From NCBI RefSeq assembly GCF_000009365.1, contig NC_008260.1:186001-250000 (forward strand): a stretch of DNA of 64,000 nucleotides, given 5' to 3'. The stretch is from Alcanivorax borkumensis SK2 (GTDB lineage: Bacteria; Pseudomonadota; Gammaproteobacteria; Pseudomonadales; Alcanivoracaceae). Shown in pieces: positions 27,808 through 35,819 of this stretch (within the stretch, counting starts at the first letter, position 1; every line of letters starts with the position of its first letter). The notes beneath the pieces were generated by a model. It was not told the DNA's origin. It saw only the letters and a program-made list of their open reading frames with translations, and did no database searches. The position numbers and the translations under genes were made by a program.

Positions 27808-28740
27808 TCATGCGGGCTCAGCCTGTGGTGCAGAAAGTGTTTCCGGTGCGTGCTTGGCGCGGTGATCTCGCAGTGCCTGGTACGCCTTCTGGGCATCGCC
27901 GGTTTTTTCGTAGGCGCGCTTCCAGATACGAATCACATCACGGTTGTCATCGTCCCAAGGATGGAAGGTGGGTGAGAAGTAGGGTGTTACACCACCGAGG
28001 ACCTTGGAGAGAATGCCGGGCCGCCAGAACAACACCTTGGTCATTTTTGCTGCTGAGCGCAGATTCAGAATCTGGCGATCTTTGTAGAGTAGATAGGTCT
28101 GGTTGCCAATCATGAGGGGAAAACCCAGGGCGATGGCTAGTAGCATGCCACTGGCGCGCAACCGGTAGCTGCGAAAGCCGCCGCCACTGGCATCGACGAA
28201 CACGTCGTAGCTGACACTCTTGTGCTCGGTTTCTTCAACAAAGTGCCAATAGAGCATGGCGCGCAGTTCTGGGTGGGTCTCGTCAAAAAGTTCCGGATGC
28301 TCAAGGAGTACCGAGGAGATAATCGCAGTGAAATGCTCGAACGCCGCAGCGATGGAGCTCTGCATGTCGTCACTGAGACGGTGCTGGAGTTGCTTTCGAA
28401 TCAGTTTGAAGACGCCTTCGACTTTGTCGATGGGAACCCCATGCTGCACCCCGATGGCATTCATTTCGTCGTGCTCGCGAGCATGAATGCGCTCTTGGCG
28501 AATGAATTCCTTGGCGGCATTGAGCACCTCCGGGTCGTCAAGCTTGCTAAGTTGTCGCCTGGCTGAGTTCATAACCCAGCGCTCGCCGTCTGGGACGGCG
28601 GCAAGGATGGCGTTCATCCAGTGGGTGGACCAAGGGTCATTACCGAACCAGTGGCGGGCCACGTTTTCGATATTCATGGGAAAGTGAATGTCACGGGTTA
28701 CAACCTCGTCGTAACCGATCTTGCGATTTGCTAGGGCCAT
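27808..28740 (-). CDS. PF10118-type 'metal-dependent hydrolase' with ferritin-like di-iron motif (paralogue 3 of 3)
   Basis: 310 residues, same family as 4870 and 14034. Metal pattern kept: Glu53, Glu83-x-x-His86, Glu135 and Glu170-x-x-His173. A hydrophobic segment at about 197-215 suggests membrane association. GGAG lies upstream of the ATG (ggagcaatccaatg). First gene of the minus operon, directly under a promoter whose spacer is the 18-bp operator. Being first here and first in the plus operon suggests it acts early in the pathway; that is inference. Confidence 0.8.
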   Translation of the reverse strand: MALANRKIGYDEVVTRDIHFPMNIENVARHWFGNDPWSTHWMNAILAAVPDGERWVMNSARRQLSKLDDPEVLNAAKEFIRQERIHAREHDEMNAIGVQHGVPIDKVEGVFKLIRKQLQHRLSDDMQSSIAAAFEHFTAIISSVLLEHPELFDETHPELRAMLYWHFVEETEHKSVSYDVFVDASGGGFRSYRLRASGMLLAIALGFPLMIGNQTYLLYKDRQILNLRSAAKMTKVLFWRPGILSKVLGGVTPYFSPTFHPWDDDNRDVIRIWKRAYEKTGDAQKAYQALRDHRAKHAPETLSAPQAEPA

Positions 28741-28772
28741 TGGATTGCTCCGATATAGAGTTCATTATCTAG

Positions 28773-28803
28773 ACTTTATTTGTATGACCAACCAAATTCA
28801 ATA
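28773..28803 (-). promoter_or_regulatory. Promoter with TetR-type operator for the 28740-24379 operon
   Basis: On the minus strand a -35-like TTGAAT and a -10-like TAAAGT are 17 bases apart. The operator TTTGGTTGGTCATACAAA (28779-28796) fills this spacer, the same design as at 4795-4824. The site lies in the divergent region shared with the TetR gene at 28922, so it may also affect that gene. Confidence 0.7.
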
Positions 28804-28921
28804 TTATGGGCTAAACAGTGTTCTTGTTTATGTATAGCCTAGGTGGAGCGATCTGAGAGCAAGGCTGGGCCGCCTCCAAAAGGAATGTTAGAATCAAAGA
28901 CTTACAGCATGGGAGTGGCTT

Positions 28922-29527
28922 GTGGGAAGAAAAAAAAATCAGGCGATGTCGGTGGCCGAGACGGATCGAGAGTTTGTGCTTGGTGCTGCAGCTCGTCTGT
29001 TTCGGCAAAAGGGCTTTGATAAAACTACCGTAAAGGAGATCGCCGAAGCTTGTGGCATGTTGCCTGGTAGCCTGCATTATCGTTATCCCTCTAAAGAGAG
29101 CATCCTGGTAGACCTAATGCGGCTGGCACTTGAGCAGGCGTCGGGGTCCTTGTCTGAGGCAATTAAGGGGGAGTGTGATCCCCTTGAGCAGGTGCGGCTG
29201 GGGATCAATGCCCACCTTGAGTTGCTGGTTGGTGGGTCGGATAAGGTCTATGTGTTGCTTTTTGAGTGGCGCTCCTTACATGGTGCGTCACGCCAAGAAA
29301 TGATTGATCTCCGGGACAGATACGAACTTCTATGGTCTGCTATGTTGAAATCCTTGTCATCTCAAGGGCTTATTCGTGCTGATGTGGATCGTGATCTTCT
29401 GCGCCTTATTGGGCTCGGAGCGTTAAACTGGGTGGCAACGTGGTTTAACGAAGACGGCCGGTATACCGTGAAGGATATCGGTGACTTTGTCTGGGCGGTA
29501 ATAAAAGATGGGGTAATTAAGCGGTAG
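28922..29527 (+). CDS. TetR/AcrR-family transcriptional regulator
   Basis: 201-residue repressor-type protein. N-terminal helix-turn-helix: AARLFRQKGFDKTTVKEIAEACGML then GSLHYRYPSKESIL, the classic TetR pattern. The C-terminal ligand domain is not assignable by eye. Start is GTG 28922 with GGGAG 6 bases upstream; an ATG eight codons later is possible. It is divergent from the operon whose promoter carries the 18-bp palindrome, and the same palindrome is at three other promoters of the island, so this is the best candidate for its ligand-released repressor. The inducer is likely an acyl-CoA or other pathway intermediate, by analogy only. Confidence 0.9.
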   Translation: MGRKKNQAMSVAETDREFVLGAAARLFRQKGFDKTTVKEIAEACGMLPGSLHYRYPSKESILVDLMRLALEQASGSLSEAIKGECDPLEQVRLGINAHLELLVGGSDKVYVLLFEWRSLHGASRQEMIDLRDRYELLWSAMLKSLSSQGLIRADVDRDLLRLIGLGALNWVATWFNEDGRYTVKDIGDFVWAVIKDGVIKR

Positions 29528-29703
29528 GTGGGCGCTTTGGTTTGTGGATTGAGGTCGGTTGGTCAAAGGTGTGTCTGAATATCGCGGCGTACGATCCGAT
29601 CAACATACGAATCTTGGGATCGCCTTCCCCGTAGAGCAGGGGCTCGTTTTCAGTAGCCTGCGAGGGGCGCTCCCCTGGTCGTCCACAGACCCCTCTCAGC
29701 CTG

Positions 29704-30747
29704 CTAATCAGTGCGCTGCCTGTACTGATCGGGCGGCATGCCAAACCAGCGCTTAAAGGCTCGCCTAAAGCTTGCAGTGTCGTGATAGTTTAGCAGTGAA
29801 GCGATAGCCTCTACGGATAATTGGGTATCGCGCAAGTAAGCGGAAGCTTGACGGGAAAGAATTTCAGCTCGAACCTTTCGAAAACTACTATTTTCTTCTT
29901 TGAGTTTACGCGAGAGGGTGCGCTTGCTAATGAATAAAGCGCCGGCCGCCTCTTCTTCGCATAGTGTGCCGGCTGGATGAGACAGCATCATTTTTTTGAG
30001 TAGGGTTTGATAGTCTGGTTCATGGTTTTGCAGTCGAGCAAGCATAGATTCGCATTGCTGAAAGGCGAGGCTATAGTTTTCATTGTTCGCTGAAGCGTTT
30101 GGTATCCGGCATAACTCCATCGGGAAAGTGAGTTTTAGCTGATTGGAGCCAAAATGAATCGACCCAGGCAAATAATCTGGGTATACAGCTTGGTATGTGG
30201 GGGCTGGATGGCGAAAATAGACCTCGGCTTCGTATAAGGGGTGCCCCACGATGAATTCGCCCATTTCGAAGAACGCTTTGATAACGGCCTCCGCCAAACA
30301 TCGCTCAACATCTTCATCTACCACCACTTGGAAGTTAGCCAAGCATACGAGGAGATCATCAACCTGTTGCAAATGTAACTGGATGAAGCTTGCGCGCGTG
30401 GGCAGGAAGGTATGGAATGCCTGTAGTGCGGCCAGTAGGTTCGGGCTGCTATAGGCTACCAAGCCCATTACACCATGGGTTGCGGGTGTTAGGCGCGAGC
30501 CTAGTCGTAATCCGAACTCAGGCTTGCCAGACAAGGCCAGAGCATTGCGCAGGATGCGAATCTGCTGGGTCGCAGTGAGTAAGCTGTCTTCTTTCAAAAG
30601 CTGCTCAACGTCGAGGCCTGTGCCGCGCAGTAACTTTGGTAATTGCCGGGCAGCGAGACCAAGTTCACGTGCAATCAGTCGTGAATAATTCGACGGAATG
30701 TCAGCTTCGGGGGTTTGGGGGCCCTCTTGCTGTGATGTTTTTGGCAT
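29704..30747 (-). CDS. AraC/XylS-family transcriptional regulator of the CYP153 cassette
   Basis: About 347 residues. The N-terminal part is the arabinose-binding-like AraC domain of the OruR type (LGLAARQLPKLLRGTGLDVEQLL), the C-terminal part a double helix-turn-helix with FISKRTLSRKLKEENSSFRKVR and LLNYHDTASFRRAFKRWFGMPPDQYR. Start set at ATG 30747, with AAGGAG 6 bases upstream; the frame is open 24 codons further but without a ribosome site. Divergent from the ferredoxin-CYP153 genes. Two 15-base direct repeats 21 bases apart lie between them and are the expected binding site. Confidence 0.9.
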   Translation of the reverse strand: MPKTSQQEGPQTPEADIPSNYSRLIARELGLAARQLPKLLRGTGLDVEQLLKEDSLLTATQQIRILRNALALSGKPEFGLRLGSRLTPATHGVMGLVAYSSPNLLAALQAFHTFLPTRASFIQLHLQQVDDLLVCLANFQVVVDEDVERCLAEAVIKAFFEMGEFIVGHPLYEAEVYFRHPAPTYQAVYPDYLPGSIHFGSNQLKLTFPMELCRIPNASANNENYSLAFQQCESMLARLQNHEPDYQTLLKKMMLSHPAGTLCEEEAAGALFISKRTLSRKLKEENSSFRKVRAEILSRQASAYLRDTQLSVEAIASLLNYHDTASFRRAFKRWFGMPPDQYRQRTD

Positions 30748-30773
30748 AATCACTCCTTGGGAATGACCTTGAT

Positions 30774-30828
30774 TGTCTTGAAATGTCCCCATGCTGTCAA
30801 GAAATGTCCTCGCCGGCATGGCTATACA
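30774..30828 (+). promoter_or_regulatory. AraC-type direct repeats and promoter of the CYP153 operon
   Basis: TGTCTTGAAATGTCC (30774-30788) and TGTCAAGAAATGTCC (30795-30809) are direct repeats with a 21-bp period, two helical turns, as used by AraC/XylS activators. The second copy overlaps where a -35 box would lie for the -10-like TATACA at 30823-30828; no good -35 box is present, which fits activator-dependent transcription. Confidence 0.7.
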
Positions 30829-30874
30829 GCGACAAGCTAGGTTTCATACAGACTTTTGGTAGGAGAATGCAGCT

Positions 30875-31195
30875 GTGGGAAAAATCACCTTTATTGAGAA
30901 TGATAAAACTGAACATGTAACAGAATTTGAGGCAGGTATTACTTTGATGCAAGTTGCCTTAGACAACGCCGTTCCCGGTATTGATGGGGATTGCGGCGGG
31001 GAGTGTGCCTGTGGTACCTGTCACCTGATTGTTCCAGAAGAATGGTTCGATAAAACCGGGCCGATTAATGATGCTGAAGAACAAATGTTGTCCATGACAC
31101 CTGAGCGTGCAAAAACCTCTCGGTTGGGGTGTCAGGTTAAGGCCACTGAGGCAATGGACGGAATGACTGTTCAATTGCCAGAATTTCAAATGTAA
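30875..31195 (+). CDS. [2Fe-2S] ferredoxin, electron donor to CYP153
   Basis: 106-residue putidaredoxin-type ferredoxin. The cluster ligands are Cys40, Cys46 and Cys49 (C-x5-C-x2-C in CGGECACGTC) and Cys86. It passes electrons from the reductase to the P450 in class I systems. Start is GTG with AGGAG 9 bases upstream; an ATG just before is out of frame. The P450 gene follows by 14 bases and the reductase is encoded three genes on. Confidence 0.95.
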   Translation: MGKITFIENDKTEHVTEFEAGITLMQVALDNAVPGIDGDCGGECACGTCHLIVPEEWFDKTGPINDAEEQMLSMTPERAKTSRLGCQVKATEAMDGMTVQLPEFQM

Positions 31196-31209
31196 GTGCG
31201 GAGAGCGAC

Positions 31210-32622
31210 ATGTCAACGAGTTCAAGTACAAGTAATGACATCCAGGCAAAAATAATTAACGCCACATCCAAAGTCGTGCCAATGCATCTACAGATCAAGG
31301 CACTAAAAAACTTGATGAAGGTGAAGCGGAAGACCATTGGCACTTCCCGCCCTCAGGTGCACTTTGTTGAAACCGATTTGCCTGACGTCAATGATTTGGC
31401 GATAGAAGATATCGATACGAGTAACCCTTTTTTATACCGACAAGGTAAGGCGAATGCGTACTTTAAGCGGTTGCGTGATGAAGCGCCGGTGCACTATCAG
31501 AAGAACAGTGCTTTCGGGCCGTTCTGGTCGGTAACACGCTACGAAGATATCGTCTTCGTGGACAAGAGCCATGATTTGTTTTCCGCCGAACCCCAAATTA
31601 TCTTGGGTGATCCTCCGGAAGGCCTGTCGGTTGAAATGTTCATCGCTATGGATCCTCCCAAGCACGACGTACAGCGTCGGGCAGTCCAGGGTGTTGTTGC
31701 GCCCAAGAACCTGAAAGAAATGGAAGGACTGATCCGCAAGCGCACCGGGGACGTACTGGATAGCCTGCCGTTGGACACTCCGTTCAACTGGGTGCCGGTG
31801 GTGTCGAAAGAGCTGACCGGGCGCATGCTAGCCTCACTGTTAGATTTCCCGTATGACGAACGCGAAAAACTGGTTGGCTGGTCGGATCGATTGTCCGGCG
31901 CGTCCTCGGCAACCGGCGGCGAGTTTACGAATGAAGATGTGTTTTTTGATGACGCGGCAGATATGGCGTGGGCTTTCTCCAAGCTTTGGCGTGATAAAGA
32001 AGCCCGTCAAAAAGCAGGTGAAGAGCCGGGTTTCGATTTGATCAGCATGCTTCAGTCCAATGAAGACACAAAAGATCTGATCAATCGTCCTTTGGAATTC
32101 ATTGGTAATCTCGCGTTGTTGATTGTTGGCGGTAATGACACCACGCGTAACTCAATGAGCGGGGGGGTGCTGGCTTTAAATCAGTTCCCAGAGCAATTCG
32201 AGAAGCTAAAGGCGAACCCAAAGCTTATCCCCAATATGGTCTCTGAAATCATTCGCTGGCAAACGCCGCTTGCGTATATGCGCCGGGTTGCCAAGCAGGA
32301 TGTGGAGCTGAACGGACAGACCATCAAGAAGGGTGATCGCGTGCTGATGTGGTATGCGTCGGGCAACCAGGATGAGAGAAAATTTGAGAATCCTGAGCAA
32401 TTCATCATCGACCGCAAAGATACGCGTAACCATGTGTCGTTTGGTTATGGGGTTCACCGTTGTATGGGCAACCGCCTTGCCGAACTGCAGCTGCGTATTC
32501 TGTGGGAAGAGCTTCTCCCTCGCTTTGAAAACATCGAAGTGATCGGTGAGCCGGAGCGCGTGCAATCGAACTTTGTGCGGGGCTATTCCAAGATGATGGT
32601 TAAGTTGACGGCTAAAAAATAA
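31210..32622 (+). CDS. Cytochrome P450 alkane hydroxylase, CYP153 family
   Basis: 470-residue soluble P450 that hydroxylates medium-chain n-alkanes at the terminal carbon. Heme-binding motif FGYGVHRCMG with Cys418, I-helix oxygen motif VGGNDTTR, ExxR-type helix in SEIIRWQTP, and CYP153-like N-terminal sequence with the block GDPPEGLSVEMFIAMDPPKHD. The cassette ferredoxin-P450-AlkJ-reductase with a divergent AraC regulator is the arrangement known from Alcanivorax. The stop overlaps the next start (TAATGA). Confidence 0.95.
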   Translation: MSTSSSTSNDIQAKIINATSKVVPMHLQIKALKNLMKVKRKTIGTSRPQVHFVETDLPDVNDLAIEDIDTSNPFLYRQGKANAYFKRLRDEAPVHYQKNSAFGPFWSVTRYEDIVFVDKSHDLFSAEPQIILGDPPEGLSVEMFIAMDPPKHDVQRRAVQGVVAPKNLKEMEGLIRKRTGDVLDSLPLDTPFNWVPVVSKELTGRMLASLLDFPYDEREKLVGWSDRLSGASSATGGEFTNEDVFFDDAADMAWAFSKLWRDKEARQKAGEEPGFDLISMLQSNEDTKDLINRPLEFIGNLALLIVGGNDTTRNSMSGGVLALNQFPEQFEKLKANPKLIPNMVSEIIRWQTPLAYMRRVAKQDVELNGQTIKKGDRVLMWYASGNQDERKFENPEQFIIDRKDTRNHVSFGYGVHRCMGNRLAELQLRILWEELLPRFENIEVIGEPERVQSNFVRGYSKMMVKLTAKK

Positions 32623-34280
32623 TGACTCGCCAGAACGGAAAGGTGATCGAACAACAATTCGATTATGTGGTGGTCGGTGCGGGCTCGGCTGGGTGTGCAG
32701 TGGCTGCCCGCCTTTCCGAGAGCGGCAGTTACTCGGTGCTGCTACTTGAGGCGGGGCCAGAGAGCCGGCGGAACCCCTTCGTTAACATGCCGCTGGGGTT
32801 CCTGCAGCTGATGTTTAGCCGCCGCTTTAACTGGCAGTTCAATACCGAACCGCAGCGTCACATGTATGGCCGCTCACTGTTTCAACCGCGCGGGAAGATG
32901 CTTGGTGGCTCCAGTGGCATGAACGCGCAGGTTTATATACGTGGCCATGCTCGTGACTATGATGATTGGGCGAGAGAGGGATGTGAGGGGTGGTCGTACG
33001 CCGATGTGTTGCCGTACTTCCGAAAAACCGAGCATTACGAACCGCCGTTGGCACCGGCTGAAGCAGAGTTCCATGGCGAAGGTGGGCCTCTCAATGTGGC
33101 CGAGCGACGTTATACGAACCCGCTAAGTTCGGCGTTTGTTGAGGCTGCGGTACAGGCAGGGCACCCGCACAATAAAGATTTTAACGGCAGAGAGCAGGAA
33201 GGCGTAGGTTTCTACTACGCTTACCAGAAGGACGGAGCGCGCTGCAGTAATGCGCGTGCCTATCTCGAGCCTGCGGCAGGGCGTTCCAACCTTACGGTTC
33301 GTAGTGGTGCTCATGTTACACGTGTGCTGCTTGAGGGTTCCCGCGCTACCGGTGTCGAGTACCGGTCTGCCACGGGGCTGGTTCAGGTCCGAGCAGGGCG
33401 CGAAGTTGTGCTTTGCGGCGGCGCGTTCAATTCTCCACAGCTTCTGATGCTATCCGGAATCGGCCCACGTGAGGAATTGTCCAAACACGGCATTGAGTTA
33501 CGTCATGCGCTGGAGGGTGTTGGGCAGAATCTTCAGGATCATATTGACGTATTCATGCGTGTCAAAGCACGCAGTCGCCAGAGTATCTCCATGCATCCCA
33601 GCTATTGGCTCAAGGGAATGCGGGCGTTACTGCAGTATTTGACTGGGCGGCGCGGTGTATTGACAAGCAACGGTGCTGAGGCCGGAGGTTTTATCCGCTC
33701 TCGGCCTGAGGAATCCATACCCGACCTGCAATTGCACTTCGGGCCTATGTTGTATGCTGATCATGGCCGGGACTTTAAGACGGCGATGAGTGGTTATGGC
33801 TATATCGTCATGATTTACGGGCTTCGGCCATTGTCGCGTGGGCGTGTCGGTTTGCACAGCGCAGACCCGCTCCAGGCGCCGCTGATCGACCCTAACTATA
33901 TGGCCGAGACGGCCGACGTTGAGCAGCTGGTTCGTGGCGTTCATTTGGTGCGCAAGATCCTAGCCCAGCGAGCGCTCGAGTCGCACCATGAGGTTGAAAT
34001 TTCGCCTGGGTCGGCGTTGAAGAGTGATGATGATCTGGCTGAATGGGTGAGGACTAGCGGTGAGTCGGCATACCACCCGGTGGGCACGTGCAAGATGGGG
34101 GTAGATGCAATGGCGGTGGTAGACCCGCGTTTGCGAGTCCATGGACTGCAAGGCTTGCGAGTGGTTGATGCGTCCATCATGCCAACCTTGGTTGGTGGCA
34201 ACACCAATCAACCGGCAACGATGATTGCTGAGAAGGGTGCAGCCATGATCCTTGAGGATGCCAAGCATACTGACGGTTGA
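32622..34280 (+). CDS. AlkJ-like GMC alcohol dehydrogenase (paralogue 2)
   Basis: 552-residue FAD-dependent alcohol dehydrogenase: dinucleotide motif VVGAGSAGCAVAARL, GMC signature PRGKMLGGSSGMNAQVYIRG, catalytic His in YHPVGTCKMG and Asn in GGNTNQPATM. It would oxidise the 1-alkanol produced by CYP153 to the aldehyde, passing electrons to the respiratory chain as AlkJ does. Overlaps the P450 stop by one base. Related to the enzyme at 11632. Confidence 0.93.
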   Translation: MTRQNGKVIEQQFDYVVVGAGSAGCAVAARLSESGSYSVLLLEAGPESRRNPFVNMPLGFLQLMFSRRFNWQFNTEPQRHMYGRSLFQPRGKMLGGSSGMNAQVYIRGHARDYDDWAREGCEGWSYADVLPYFRKTEHYEPPLAPAEAEFHGEGGPLNVAERRYTNPLSSAFVEAAVQAGHPHNKDFNGREQEGVGFYYAYQKDGARCSNARAYLEPAAGRSNLTVRSGAHVTRVLLEGSRATGVEYRSATGLVQVRAGREVVLCGGAFNSPQLLMLSGIGPREELSKHGIELRHALEGVGQNLQDHIDVFMRVKARSRQSISMHPSYWLKGMRALLQYLTGRRGVLTSNGAEAGGFIRSRPEESIPDLQLHFGPMLYADHGRDFKTAMSGYGYIVMIYGLRPLSRGRVGLHSADPLQAPLIDPNYMAETADVEQLVRGVHLVRKILAQRALESHHEVEISPGSALKSDDDLAEWVRTSGESAYHPVGTCKMGVDAMAVVDPRLRVHGLQGLRVVDASIMPTLVGGNTNQPATMIAEKGAAMILEDAKHTDG

Positions 34281-34423
34281 GTGGCGTGTGCCGTGCAGCG
34301 CGGCGCGTTGCACCACCTCGTGTCATAATCGCGACAGCTAAACCCGTGAACTCACCTACTCATCTCATTAGAAACGGTGCTTATTTACATAATTTGGCCC
34401 AAGGCACAGATAAAGAGAGAAGC

Positions 34424-35656
34424 ATGGAAAACGAAAAACAAGATGCCACTGTCATCGTTGGAGGCGGGCACGCAGCAGGTGCGTTGATGACAGCCTTGAT
34501 ACAAAAGAAATATCCACACGAGGTGGTTCTGGTGGGCGAAGAGCCTTATCCGCCCTACCAGCGCCCGCCTTTATCCAAAACGTATCTGTCAGGAGAGGTT
34601 AACGAGGAATCTCTCTATTTGAAACCGCGCTCGGTGTATGAAGGTGCGGGGCATCAGTTGCGACTTGGTGTGCGCGTTGAGAACATTGATCGAGACAACA
34701 AAACCCTTACATTGTCAGATCAGAGCACACTGAAATATGGCCGACTGATTCTTGCCACAGGTTCACACGTTAGGCGTCTTAATGCGCCTGGATCTGAATT
34801 AAAAGGCATCCATTATCTGCATGACATTGCTGATACGGATACATTGCGCGATCAACTGTCACCAGGTGCCCGTTTGGTTATTGTCGGTGGCGGCTACATT
34901 GGCCTTGAGGTTGCAGCCAGTGCGAGCAAGAAAGGCGTTAATGTTACGGTGCTGGAAGGCGCTGAGCGTCTAATGCAGCGAGTTACGGGCGTTGAGATGT
35001 CTTCGTTCCTGTATGCTAAGCACAGTGGTTCTGGCGTGGACGTGCGTCTTAATACTGCTGTCACCGGCTTCAAAGCTGGAGATCAGGGGCGAGTGGCTGG
35101 CGTAACGTTAGCAAATGGCGAAACGGTTGACGCAGATGTTGTGCTTGTCTCGATTGGCGTTATACCCGAAACGGCTTTGGCTGAGGCTGCCGGCCTATCC
35201 TGTGAAGACGGTATCCTGGTGGACGAATATGTCCGCACTTCTGACCCAAGCATCCTGGCGATAGGTGATTGCACTCGTCACCGAAACCTTTTCTTCGAGA
35301 AAATGCAGAGGCTCGAGTCCGTTGCTAACGCTGTCGATCAAGCACGTACTGCGGCAGCGACCTTGATGGGAGAGGATAAGCCCTACGATAGCGCTCCATG
35401 GTTTTGGTCGAATCAATATGATGTTCGTTTGCAAATGGTGGGGCTCTCGCAGGACCATGATGAACGAGTCATGCGTGGCAGCACGGAAGACAAAGCGTTT
35501 GCGGTGTTCTATCTCCGTGAGGGCTGTGTGATTGCCGTTGATGCGGTGAATATGCCCATTGCGTTTATGGTTGGAAAGCAGTTGGTTCAGCACCGTAAGA
35601 GTATTAGCGCTGACGTGTTGAGTGATCTGGATGTTGAATTAAAGTCTTTGATCTGA
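34424..35656 (+). CDS. FAD-dependent ferredoxin (rubredoxin-type) reductase
   Basis: About 410 residues. Two Rossmann motifs: FAD-binding VIVGGGHAAGALM at the N terminus and NADH-binding VIVGGGYIGLEVAASA in the middle, with SIGVIPETALAEAAG and the FAD-contact LAIGDCTRH further on, as in putidaredoxin reductase/AlkT-type enzymes. It reduces the ferredoxin encoded at 30875 with NAD(P)H. I start it at ATG 34424; the open frame upstream (from 34277) does not look like protein of this family. The gap of 143 bases after the dehydrogenase is larger than others in the cassette. Confidence 0.92.
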   Translation: MENEKQDATVIVGGGHAAGALMTALIQKKYPHEVVLVGEEPYPPYQRPPLSKTYLSGEVNEESLYLKPRSVYEGAGHQLRLGVRVENIDRDNKTLTLSDQSTLKYGRLILATGSHVRRLNAPGSELKGIHYLHDIADTDTLRDQLSPGARLVIVGGGYIGLEVAASASKKGVNVTVLEGAERLMQRVTGVEMSSFLYAKHSGSGVDVRLNTAVTGFKAGDQGRVAGVTLANGETVDADVVLVSIGVIPETALAEAAGLSCEDGILVDEYVRTSDPSILAIGDCTRHRNLFFEKMQRLESVANAVDQARTAAATLMGEDKPYDSAPWFWSNQYDVRLQMVGLSQDHDERVMRGSTEDKAFAVFYLREGCVIAVDAVNMPIAFMVGKQLVQHRKSISADVLSDLDVELKSLI

Positions 35657-35819
35657 AACTGGTAGTGATTGCTGTTTGTGGCGGTGGCACGGGCTACCGC
35701 TACAAGGCAAGGTTGGGAACAAAGGAGATAGAGGGTGAAGTATTCCAATGTTCCTTTCTTATTCGGTGCTAGAACCTTTCGGTAATCTTCGCGGCTAAAA
35801 AACTGGCTGGATGAATGAG

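Noticed and set aside
34381..34410. TTTGGCCCAAG near the ferredoxin reductase as a fifth TetR operator
   Set aside because: The half-sites are only two bases apart instead of eight, and no promoter boxes flank it.
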